Positions 1 to 5,032 are shown, numbered from the stretch's first letter. The stretch: DNA of 5,182 nucleotides from Methanosarcinales archaeon (GCA_009618475.1 WJOV01000030.1:1-5182), one strand, 5' to 3'. Notes: generated by a model from the sequence alone, not told the origin. Translations and numbers: made by a program.

Positions 1-88
1 AGTTGAATGAAAACGGTGTGCCGTACGCTTCTCATGTTTGCTGGATGTGGGCGAAGTCTGGAGGTGGAGGCATGAATGGTATGGTTAA
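1..88 (+). repeat. 88-bp inverted repeat, left copy
   Basis: This stretch is base-for-base identical to the reverse complement of 1312-1399; position n pairs with 1400-n. Identity stops at 89 (A here, G on the other copy). Both copies lie in the same reading frame of cytochrome sequence. The left copy is flush with the window edge, so the repeat may extend further left. Confidence 0.97.
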
Positions 89-542
89 AGGCAACGACCC
101 TATGCACAATGTTACATACGTTTACAGTGAATACGGCATAAGCTTCCCGTATTACTACACCAACATAACAGAATTCTGCACGCTTTCGTGCCATAAACCA
201 AGAATCAATCCAAATCCACCAGAAACAATTCCGCCAGTTTTTCAGGAAACCGCCCATGCCGCTTACAGGCTTTCATGTTACCACTGCCATAACAGCAGCA
301 GCACCGACTACTATAAGAACGCAACCTTTAACAAGCCCAAAGACGATTGGGACACACCAAAGTGGGGGCATTCGGGAAAGCATGATTCTATAGACGATGA
401 AGTTCTGGGAGAAAAATTATTTTTGAATGCAGAAACATGCATAGCATGCAAAAGAGATGGAGCAGACTTTAAAGGTGGACGATACATAACATACACAGAA
501 CCGAACAACACGATATATGATAAGAATTTAAATCCAATCTAA
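1..542 (+). CDS. Multiheme c-type cytochrome, C-terminal part (5' end missing)
   Basis: This is the C-terminal ~180 residues of an exported multiheme cytochrome. The frame is open from the window edge to a TAA at 540-542. The first possible start (TTG at 3) is an internal Leu codon, because the same codon lies inside a longer cytochrome at 1397-1395 on the other strand. Counting from codon 3-5, one canonical heme site CYHCH (92-96) is present, plus two variants: CTLSCH (59-64, a CX3CH site) and CIACK (146-150, Lys in place of the proximal His). Extra His residues could be distal ligands. NXS/T sequons are frequent, as in exported archaeal proteins. No signal peptide is present because the N-terminus is elsewhere. 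Positions 1-88 are identical, inverted, to 1312-1399, so this is probably the true 3' part of the minus-strand cytochrome starting at 2087. A distinct paralogue sharing that stretch is possible. Confidence 0.85.
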   Translation, partial: LNENGVPYASHVCWMWAKSGGGGMNGMVKGNDPMHNVTYVYSEYGISFPYYYTNITEFCTLSCHKPRINPNPPETIPPVFQETAHAAYRLSCYHCHNSSSTDYYKNATFNKPKDDWDTPKWGHSGKHDSIDDEVLGEKLFLNAETCIACKRDGADFKGGRYITYTEPNNTIYDKNLNPI

Positions 543-571
543 TTCTTTTTGCTGGACAAAATCTTTTTTTA
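543..571 (+). terminator. Oligo-T tracts, likely archaeal terminator
   Basis: Directly after the cytochrome stop codon come two runs of T on the coding strand (546-550 and 564-570). Archaeal RNA polymerase commonly terminates at such tracts without a hairpin, and I see no strong stem here. It is positioned to end the plus-strand cytochrome transcript. Confidence 0.4.
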
Positions 572-598
572 GTATCGAAACTTTTCCCCGCCATTCAG

Positions 599-741
599 GG
601 ACTATTTACTGGTGCGATGGCAAAGGTATTGGATTTCTTATTGACTTTTGATGGATTTGACTACTCCAAGAGGGAGATTGCGAGAAATATTCTACGATAG
701 ATTATGAGACGTTTTATAACCTTTGGGAAAAGCTTGAATAA
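599..741 (+). pseudogene. Decayed winged helix-turn-helix regulator remnant
   Basis: This otherwise empty 300-bp stretch holds the remains of a small DNA-binding protein. In one frame, 599-700 reads GLFTGAMAKV followed by VLDFLLTFDGFDYSKREI and ARN, then hits TAG at 698-700. In a second frame, 703-741 reads YETFYNLWEKLE and then TAA. Joined by a small frameshift near 686-702, the two pieces resemble the archaeal wHTH pattern 'vLdFLl...fDYSk.eIArn.gvs..TfY.lWekLe', where the recognition helix falls at the break. No start codon with a ribosome binding site is evident; ATG 617 lies inside the conserved part. The family resemblance is from memory of this common archaeal pattern, not a search. It could also be a sequencing indel in a gene that is additionally truncated at its 3' end. 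Confidence 0.55.
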
Positions 742-801
742 TACATAATTTGTAATTTAATTGTTATAAACCTTATAGCGTTCAATGTTTGATTGTCATG
801 T

Positions 802-811
802 TTTTTATATC
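802..811 (+). promoter_or_regulatory. Possible TATA box for the 847 gene
   Basis: A T-rich TTTTTATATC sits about 36-45 nt before ATG 847. With initiation about 25 nt downstream of the box, the leader would be only 10-15 nt. No Shine-Dalgarno sequence precedes the ATG, which fits a short or leaderless transcript. The surrounding DNA is AT-rich, so chance matches are easy. Confidence 0.3.
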
Positions 812-846
812 AAGCCGAACATAACAATTAATGTGACACACATAAA

Positions 847-1368
847 ATGGCAACCACACCGCCGCAGACAATGACCATGCAGGTCTCGGGAAAAATAGGC
901 CTGGCTTTTGCTTTACTAACGGCAATACTTCTACTCAGCATCTCACTCTATTCATTAATAGTGGACGTGATTTTAAAATTCAATTTATACGGCATCCTGA
1001 TTGATTTAATCTTCTTAGTAATCGGTATCTTTTTAGGTTATTTCTCCATCCGCGTGTATAAGAAATCGGTGTATTACGAAAGTCTGGTGAATTCCGCGTT
1101 TGACGAGGGTGTATATACGCGATTGGAGCCGGTGCTAAGGAAAATTGCCGAGACGAGTGTCGAAATGGAAGACTTAGAGAGTCGCTTAAACAGAATTGAC
1201 CGGAAGGTGCAAACGGTAATAGACGAGCAGGTGAAAGCGGAACCACACTCGGAAGTAGAAAAAATGCTCGTTCCCGGAACTTCTATGGGATTCGTAGTAA
1301 AGACCATCTTCTTAACCATACCATTCATGCCTCCACCTCCAGACTTCGCCCACATCCAGCAAACATGA
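847..1368 (+). CDS. Small two-TM membrane protein with cytoplasmic coil, 3' end replaced
   Basis: I do not recognise the family. The 173-residue product has two hydrophobic helices (about 18-40 and 47-70), then the charged segment YKKSVYYE, then a predicted helical, probably coiled-coil stretch (about 90-135, with MEDLESRLNRIDRKVQTVID). A new hydrophobic run begins at about 148 (MGFVVKTIFLT). From 1312 onward (residue 156 on) the reading frame runs through the antisense of the cytochrome repeat and yields IPFMPPPPDFAHIQQT, which is unlikely to be native. The genuine gene is therefore probably cut off at about 1311, inside what looks like a third membrane helix. There is no ribosome binding site; ATGs at 871 and 877 are alternative starts. 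It overlaps the minus-strand cytochrome frame over 1074-1368, where this strand looks like the real coding one. Confidence 0.6.
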   Translation: MATTPPQTMTMQVSGKIGLAFALLTAILLLSISLYSLIVDVILKFNLYGILIDLIFLVIGIFLGYFSIRVYKKSVYYESLVNSAFDEGVYTRLEPVLRKIAETSVEMEDLESRLNRIDRKVQTVIDEQVKAEPHSEVEKMLVPGTSMGFVVKTIFLTIPFMPPPPDFAHIQQT

Positions 1369-2087
1369 GAAGCGTACGGCACACCGTTTTCATTCAACTC
1401 TGTATGATTTGCCGCCTGCCACACATCAGAATGGCAATCTTCACACTTTATCTGATTTATAGCTTTGAACTCGTGCTTTGCACCACTATCGCTTTTCGAT
1501 ATGGTTGTTGTGTTTGGACCAGCGATTTCATGGATTGTAAATTCTATGTTCATGTGGTCAAATTCCAAAGTGAAATTAAAATACTCTGGTCTCATAAACT
1601 CAAACTTAATCGAATAGTTCGTATGACATGCCAAGCAAGCTTCGTTCTCGCCAACCGAAAGATTGCAATCCAAAGCCAGCACCACAAGCGGTCTATGTGC
1701 AGAGGCTTTACTTCCGTAACCCGATTCGTTAAAAGCCGTAGCTTGCGTTGCATATCCTCCTTCACCATGACAGTCAAGACATCGAGGCGTGTAAGCAGCG
1801 TGAGCTTGATCTCCTATCTGGTATCCACTCTGAGTGCGAGCTGCAAAAACTATTCCCGTTCCGCCAAATCTATGACAGCCTTCACAGTCAAAATCCGAGT
1901 GGATGGATGAATTGCTCAACTGTTTTTGTATTTCGCTATGACAGCCCGTGCAATTAATGTCGTTAGCATCTGAGGACATATCAATTAATGTATGCGTTCC
2001 CGGGAACAGCGAAAGGACATTCGTGACCATACAGATACCTAATGCGAGCGCGAGTAAGAACAACAGTATAATCATTCTCTTTCTCAT
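1074..2087 (-). CDS. Multiheme c-type cytochrome with foreign C-terminus (at least 5 hemes)
   Basis: This is an exported electron-transfer cytochrome. A signal peptide or N-terminal anchor covers residues 1-27 (MRKRM, then a Leu/Ile-rich core). Heme sites follow: CTGCH 46-50, CEGCH 68-72, CLDCH 103-107, CLACH 151-155 and CEDCH 215-219. There are many NXS/T sequons. The start is supported by GGAGGAG at 2097-2103, 9 nt before the ATG, and by a 3-nt gap to the upstream tetraheme gene; it is the last gene of the apparent operon. Native sequence ends at residue 259 (position 1312-1311). The remaining 78 residues are antisense to the membrane-protein gene at 847, lack heme motifs and look like noise. 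Joining residue 259 to plus-strand position 89 keeps the frame and gives about 409 residues with a conventional cytochrome C-terminus, so the gene appears broken by an inversion or a chimeric join. Confidence 0.85.
   Translation of the reverse strand: MRKRMIILLFLLALALGICMVTNVLSLFPGTHTLIDMSSDANDINCTGCHSEIQKQLSNSSIHSDFDCEGCHRFGGTGIVFAARTQSGYQIGDQAHAAYTPRCLDCHGEGGYATQATAFNESGYGSKASAHRPLVVLALDCNLSVGENEACLACHTNYSIKFEFMRPEYFNFTLEFDHMNIEFTIHEIAGPNTTTISKSDSGAKHEFKAINQIKCEDCHSDVWQAANHTELNENGVPYASHVCWMWAKSGGGGMNGMVKKMVFTTNPIEVPGTSIFSTSECGSAFTCSSITVCTFRSILFKRLSKSSISTLVSAIFLSTGSNRVYTPSSNAEFTRLS
1312..1399 (-). repeat. 88-bp inverted repeat, right copy
   Basis: This is identical to the reverse complement of 1-88. 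It encodes residues ~231-259 of the minus-strand cytochrome (from LNENGVPYASH through GGGGMNGMVK). The next base towards 1311 departs from the left copy. The two copies bound a 1223-bp segment (89-1311). Confidence 0.97.
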
Positions 2088-2090
2088 CTT

Positions 2091-2717
2091 TTATTTCTCC
2101 TCCTTATAGGTTTTATAATCGCTTGAATACATATTTTCAATATCCCAGAAAGAGGAAGAGGCAGAATAGGTATTGTTTACGATAATCGTGGCTTCTGTGC
2201 TCACATTGAAGTTGATTTTTACCTTCACCGGCGTGTGGCAAGCGATGCAACTCTCACTGCTGTTCCATAGGATGCCGCTGTCGGCAGATTGGTTAACAAA
2301 AGGATGGTGTGAAGCGTTTACACCCGTGTCACTGCTGCCTAAGTTACTGAGCCCAAATCCTCCAGCCACGGGTGCGGTAAAAGGATTAGAAGAATTGAAG
2401 TGGCAGCAATCACAAGATATGATTGTGCTGGCATGAACTTCTTTACCCGGCGTTGACCCTGCACCCTCTCCATCTGCGTACGTATAACCGGTCATATTTA
2501 CACGATGACACGTGGCACAAGCGTCATTCCCATCGCCCAAGCTCAGATGCGCACCCGAGAACTCCTCACATATATCTGCATGACACTTGCCACAGGGAAT
2601 CCCCACACCCAATTCATACCAGGTATGCTGTCCGCCGAACAATGATACCGAATGCGAGAGAGCTACTATAATTGCGGATGCAAGAGCAATAAACAAAAGC
2701 AGCTTCTTAATGTTCAT
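2091..2717 (-). CDS. Exported tetraheme c-type cytochrome
   Basis: This complete 208-residue protein has a clear signal peptide or N-terminal anchor (MNIKK plus a hydrophobic core to about residue 27). Four CXXCH heme sites are present: CGKCH 42-46, CATCH 67-71, CDCCH 102-106 and CIACH 157-161. His31 and His57 plus the HH at 137-138 could supply distal ligands. The order 'GxHT...CxxCH...H...CxxCH' near the N-terminus matches the cytochrome starting at 2087, and the later 'AGGFGL...CIACHTPVKVKIN' module matches the cytochrome half of the L6 fusion, so all three are paralogues. The start codon lies 1 nt after the signal-peptidase stop. A GAGG within AAGAGGTGA, partly inside that stop, sits 4 nt before the ATG, suggesting translational coupling. 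The role is electron transfer outside the membrane; the partner is not visible. Confidence 0.9.
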   Translation of the reverse strand: MNIKKLLLFIALASAIIVALSHSVSLFGGQHTWYELGVGIPCGKCHADICEEFSGAHLSLGDGNDACATCHRVNMTGYTYADGEGAGSTPGKEVHASTIISCDCCHFNSSNPFTAPVAGGFGLSNLGSSDTGVNASHHPFVNQSADSGILWNSSESCIACHTPVKVKINFNVSTEATIIVNNTYSASSSFWDIENMYSSDYKTYKEEK

Positions 2718-2718
2718 T

Positions 2719-3462
2719 TCACCTCTTCTTCGCCTCCCTTAATGTCAATATCACATACCCCAGGATACAAATAACGCACAGCGCATAACCATACACGCGT
2801 ATCACAGAGAATACGTTCTTAATGAACGTATATTCCAGACCATATTTACCATAACGCATTTCGCGTGTCTCGAGTATGAAATAATTGCCCACGTCTTTTA
2901 GAACGACAGGCTCTCCTCCAACCTGTATGGCTTTACCCATGATTTCACTTTCACGCACTACCCAGGGGTCTGTTCTTTCCCTTGCATCCCCGCTTGTTCT
3001 TACTCTGCCATCCATTGCGGCAACTACACGGTGCGTGACGGGGAGCATATATTCCGGGCGTTCGAACATGATTATGTCGCCCTCATTGGGCGTGGTGGCT
3101 ATTTTCTGCATGGCAACGAGGTCGCCTTTTTTGAACGTAGGTTGCATGCTATCCGAGGTAACAGCGGTAAGGAAAACGAGTTTAAAAAGAAGCACGAGTA
3201 TGACAATGAGGAACATGGAAAAGGGGAGAGCCGAGCGGAGAACGGAGGGTTTGCCAACGCTGGAAATTGCTTTGTATTCGGTCATCTTTTCTTTCACTCT
3301 GTTGTTCCGTGAACGCTTGCTGTATCCTTTTTTAAAACGATTATACAATCGCAGTGGCGAGTCAGAACCCTTTACCGCGGTCAAATAAAAGATGAAAAAA
3401 ATAGCGGCTATGAATGTGCTAACCGCAACAGTTGCTAATATCGCTTCTATAAAAGGTTGCAT
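2719..3462 (-). CDS. Signal peptidase I, archaeal Sec11-like (family S26B)
   Basis: This membrane protease cleaves signal peptides from exported proteins. The 247-residue product has a hydrophobic helix at about 5-30, a basic loop (35-65), a second helix (80-100), the catalytic domain on the outer face, and a C-terminal helix (about 223-242). The nucleophile is Ser105 in TSDSMQPTF. GDIIMFERP (128-136) is the usual substrate-cleft strand. His144 in THRV replaces the bacterial Lys, as in archaeal and ER-type enzymes, and the acidic residues are Asp159 (SGDAR) and Asp165. AGGAGGT at 3471-3477, 8 nt before the ATG, fixes the start. The extra N-terminal helix and basic loop make it longer than minimal archaeal forms. 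It is the first gene of a unit with two exported cytochromes and is likely the enzyme, or a dedicated one, that matures them. Confidence 0.9.
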   Translation of the reverse strand: MQPFIEAILATVAVSTFIAAIFFIFYLTAVKGSDSPLRLYNRFKKGYSKRSRNNRVKEKMTEYKAISSVGKPSVLRSALPFSMFLIVILVLLFKLVFLTAVTSDSMQPTFKKGDLVAMQKIATTPNEGDIIMFERPEYMLPVTHRVVAAMDGRVRTSGDARERTDPWVVRESEIMGKAIQVGGEPVVLKDVGNYFILETREMRYGKYGLEYTFIKNVFSVIRVYGYALCVICILGYVILTLREAKKR

Positions 3463-3504
3463 TGTATTTAACCTCCTTTTCCCTATAAATAGAAGTGTAT
3501 TATC

Positions 3505-3514
3505 TTCTATAAAG
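3505..3514 (-). promoter_or_regulatory. TATA box for the signal peptidase-cytochrome operon
   Basis: The minus strand reads CTTTATAGAA, preceded by an A-rich GAAAA that fits an archaeal BRE. Initiation about 25 nt downstream (near 3483) would leave a ~20-nt leader containing the strong ribosome binding site at 3471-3477. It is the best promoter candidate in the gap between the L6 fusion and the peptidase. Confidence 0.5.
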
Positions 3515-3528
3515 TTTTCTAAGAAGCG

Positions 3529-3566
3529 TTAAAATATAAAAAAGGAAGAAAAAAGGGGAAAAAATT
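3529..3566 (-). terminator. Repeated T tracts after the L6-cytochrome gene
   Basis: On the minus strand, 35-70 nt after the stop of the fusion gene, lie three T6 runs (TTTTTT) separated by CCCC and CTTCC. Such pyrimidine-rich, hairpin-free tracts are typical of archaeal termination. This separates the fusion gene from the signal-peptidase promoter. Confidence 0.5.
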
Positions 3567-3599
3567 AACCCCCTAAACCACTTTACAGGTTCGCTGCTA

Positions 3600-4229
3600 C
3601 TACTCGTCCCATACAGTAACGGGCGGCGGGAAGTAACTCGTATTGGCACCTCCACTCGCATTTCCATACGACGTTATGTTGACAGTGCCGTTAACAGCCC
3701 AGCCGCTGACATTGAAGTGCGTTCTGTTCGTTACGAAGTATCCTCCTCCCGGCGTGTATGTCGCATCGAATTCTAAGCTGTATGCGTGCGTCCAGTTTAT
3801 CTTCACCGGAACGTGCGTGTGGCATCCGATACAGGCTTCATTCGCTCCTTCCATGTGCGTATTGTTTATCGCATCGAGCACGAAAGTCTTGTGCGCCGCC
3901 TTTGTACCATCATCATAAGCGCGGGGAGTCAACCCAAAACCGCCTGCTGTGAGGTCATACGGTCCATGACACTTACTACACTCCCCCACATATTCACGAT
4001 CCGACCAATGAATAGTACCCCCATCGCCCGTATCACTTTTTACAATGAGTTCATTACCATCGTCTTTTTGCTCTATTTGTATGCCCGGATGCCACAATTC
4101 TCGCTCTATCGCTCCTTTTGGACCTTCCACCTTCACCGTTCTTACGTTTACGCTGACGTTCACGCCTTCAGGGATTGGAATACTGAAGCTAATTCCCTCC
4201 GCCGCCTCCTCCTCCTTCTCCTTCTCCAT
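3600..4229 (-). CDS. Chimeric ORF: ribosomal protein L6 N-terminus fused to diheme cytochrome C-terminus
   Basis: Two unrelated proteins share one frame. Residues ~1-66 from ATG 4229 match the start of archaeal L6 (uL6): IPIPEGV, VKVEGPKGAIERELWHPGI and NELIVKSD. Normal L6 continues for another ~110 residues. Instead, from about 4030, the sequence becomes a cytochrome with CSKCH (84-88), AGGFGL and CIGCH (133-137), closely resembling the second half of the tetraheme protein at 2091-2717. The expected first two hemes and the signal peptide are missing, so the product could neither serve in the ribosome nor be exported for heme attachment. The start at 4229 is preferred because GGAGGT at 4239-4244 lies 9 nt upstream; ATG 4235 would leave 3 nt, and the upstream extension to 4343 looks non-coding. 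A rearrangement or a chimeric contig join is more likely than a working fusion. Confidence 0.8.
   Translation of the reverse strand: MEKEKEEEAAEGISFSIPIPEGVNVSVNVRTVKVEGPKGAIERELWHPGIQIEQKDDGNELIVKSDTGDGGTIHWSDREYVGECSKCHGPYDLTAGGFGLTPRAYDDGTKAAHKTFVLDAINNTHMEGANEACIGCHTHVPVKINWTHAYSLEFDATYTPGGGYFVTNRTHFNVSGWAVNGTVNITSYGNASGGANTSYFPPPVTVWDE
3722..3744. repeat. 23-bp direct repeat, cytochrome copy
   Basis: This stretch is identical to 4890-4912. Here it lies in the cytochrome half of the L6 fusion and encodes GYFVTNR on the minus strand. Flanking bases differ on both sides (3721 G against 4889 C; 3745 C against 4913 T). Confidence 0.9.
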
Positions 4230-4238
4230 CGTCATCTT

Positions 4239-4244
4239 ACCTCC
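4239..4244 (-). promoter_or_regulatory. Ribosome binding site that selects the L6 start
   Basis: GGAGGT on the minus strand stands 9 nt before ATG 4229 and only 3 nt before ATG 4235. The spacing favours 4229 as the initiator of the L6 fragment. Confidence 0.65.
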
Positions 4245-4290
4245 GTCTTTGTTTTTTATTTTTTGAGAGTGAAATAAACAAAGCTTCTTT

Positions 4291-4304
4291 CCTATTATAA
4301 ATAC
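4291..4304 (-). promoter_or_regulatory. TATA-like box upstream of the L6 fragment
   Basis: The minus strand reads GTATTTATAATAGG about 62-75 nt before ATG 4229, allowing a leader of roughly 40 nt with the ribosome binding site at its end. A second AT-rich candidate (TTATAAAATA, 4311-4320) lies just upstream. L6 is usually internal to a ribosomal operon, so a private promoter here is noteworthy. Confidence 0.4.
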
Positions 4305-4319
4305 TCCTAATATTTTATA

Positions 4320-4521
4320 ACCACAGATTACACGGATTTCCACGAGAAATTGTGAAGATAGAAGAAGGCAGAAATTACTTAGATTTTAAAAAATTCAAAA
4401 ATTCAGGCAATCTCTGAGTTTTCGGCAATCTTAGCAATCCGTTTTCTGTTTTCTATTCTCTGATTTCTGGTCTCGTGTCTATCTCGTGAAATCTCGTGGT
4501 TTTTTATATTTTTAGATTGAG
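4320..4521. other. Non-coding stretch with degenerate CACGAGA/ACACGGAT motifs
   Basis: No credible gene lies between the L6 unit and the coiled-coil gene; the open frame on the minus strand here overlaps the coiled-coil gene and has no ribosome binding site or recognisable composition. The stretch holds ATTACACGGATTTCCACGAG near 4327-4346 and three TCTCGTG words at 4471-4498 on the plus strand. These read CACGAGA on the minus strand, the same word as 4341-4347 on the plus strand. They resemble the degenerate intergenic 'ccacggattacacgga' type of repeat seen in many environmental genomes; that comparison is from memory. Confidence 0.45.
4471..4498 (-). repeat. Three helically phased CACGAGA motifs
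   Basis: On the plus strand TCTCGTG starts at 4471, 4482 and 4492, at spacings of 11 and 10 bp. This places the three copies on one face of the helix, just downstream of the coiled-coil gene. It could be a protein-binding array or a decayed tandem repeat. Confidence 0.55.
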
Positions 4522-4784
4522 TTAACCAATCCGCAGTATTAACGTCACCCACATCGTGATAATCATCATCCATGTGGGTATCTGAATAGCAACAATCCAT
4601 TTCAGAGTTGAGTCCATTCTGCTTGTAAGTCGAAAGTCCATCTCTGCTATTCGCTTGTTCGTTTCATCCATCCTACCATCCAGCTTATCTATCCTACTGT
4701 TCGTCTCGTCAAGCCTTCTGTTCGTCTCGTCAAACATTCTGTTCGTCTCTTCTCTCGCTTCGTCAAGCCTTCTGTTCGTCTCGC

Positions 4785-4833
4785 CAAACCTTATATTCAT
4801 ATCTTCTCTCGCTTCGTCAAGCCTTCTGTTCGT
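4785..4833. repeat. 49-bp direct repeat in the coiled-coil gene, copy 1
   Basis: This is identical to 4851-4899, one 66-bp (22-codon) period away. It encodes the ETNRRLDEAREDMNIRF type unit. Shorter, less exact copies continue down to about 4690. It is a coding repeat typical of coiled coils. Confidence 0.9.
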
Positions 4834-4850
4834 CTCTTCCTTCGCTTCGT

Positions 4851-4899
4851 CAAACCTTATATTCATATCTTCTCTCGCTTCGTCAAGCCTTCTGTTCGT
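4851..4899. repeat. 49-bp direct repeat in the coiled-coil gene, copy 2
   Basis: This is the second exact copy of 4785-4833. It departs from copy 1 at position 4900, which is also where the reading frame changes and where the match to cytochrome DNA (4890-4912) takes over. Confidence 0.9.
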
Positions 4900-4912
4900 T
4901 ACGAAGTATCCT
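4890..4912. repeat. 23-bp direct repeat, coiled-coil copy
   Basis: This is identical to 3722-3744 in the cytochrome half of the L6 fusion. The first ten bases also belong to the coiled-coil repeat unit; the last thirteen do not. Confidence 0.9.
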
Positions 4913-5023
4913 TATCTCGCCATGAATCATATCAAATATGCGGTCATGCTCGCTTACTGTTCCTTCTACTTTACTCACCCGCTCTTCTATTGATACAGCC
5001 ATGTTAATATATCGCTCTTCAAA

Positions 5024-5032
5024 GTATAAAAC
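5024..5032 (-). promoter_or_regulatory. TATA-like box for the coiled-coil gene
   Basis: The minus strand reads GTTTTATAC, 22-30 nt before ATG 5002. This is the distance expected for a leaderless or near-leaderless archaeal transcript, in keeping with the absence of a Shine-Dalgarno sequence there. Confidence 0.45.

Larger units (their letters stand above)
4522..5002 (-). pseudogene. Coiled-coil protein with C-terminal membrane anchor, frameshifted
   Basis: Two pieces in adjacent frames make one gene. From ATG 5002 the frame reads MAVSIEERVSKVEGTVSEHD and on through IRILRNEQKA to a TGA at 4883-4885. In the next frame, sequence from about 4899 to 4522 gives repeated NRRLDEARE units. The first part has an 11-residue period (two units per 22 residues). 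Then come heptads with a hydrophobic residue every seventh position (FDETNRR, LDETNSR, IDKLDGR, MDETNKR), and finally a membrane helix (WIVAIQIPTWMMIITMWVTL) ending in RIG. This is the layout of the abundant small archaeal coiled-coil tail-anchored proteins of unknown function. Loss of 5 nt from a tandem AACGA at the break, or one extra base, would explain the shift. ATG 4866 could start a shorter, intact 114-residue form. A TATA-like box at 5024-5032 suits a short leader before ATG 5002. Confidence 0.7.

Noticed and set aside
438..452. CXXCK as evidence for an NrfA-type nitrite reductase
   Set aside because: The motif is at the C-terminal end, the rest of the protein does not look like NrfA, and paralogues here have His at this position.
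1074..1311. The C-terminal 78 residues of the minus-strand cytochrome frame as a native domain
   Set aside because: They are antisense to a better membrane-protein gene, contain no heme motif and begin exactly where the repeat ends.
1..1399. The 88-bp inverted repeat as ends of an insertion sequence
   Set aside because: The repeat is cytochrome coding sequence, no transposase lies between the copies, and no target duplication is visible.
1365..1910. Long plus-strand open frame opposite the minus-strand cytochrome
   Set aside because: It is the antisense of clear heme-motif coding sequence, has no ribosome binding site and reads as Ser/Arg/Cys-rich noise.
2885..3388. Plus-strand open frames opposite the signal peptidase
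   Set aside because: The minus strand carries all catalytic motifs of the peptidase; the opposite frames show no family features.
3786..4277. Plus-strand open frames opposite the L6-cytochrome fusion
   Set aside because: They are shadows of a minus-strand gene with recognisable L6 and heme motifs on both sides of the join.
4403..4600. Minus-strand 65-residue open frame
   Set aside because: It starts inside the membrane-anchor codons of the coiled-coil gene in another frame and runs into repeat-like non-coding DNA.
4690..4900. Regular repeats that could suggest a CRISPR array
   Set aside because: The repeats are multiples of codons, imperfect, have no unique spacers of constant size and encode a coiled coil.
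4655..4993. Plus-strand frame with repeated LLFVSS residues
   Set aside because: This is the antisense of the coiled-coil repeats; the heptad/11-residue pattern and C-terminal membrane helix are on the minus strand.
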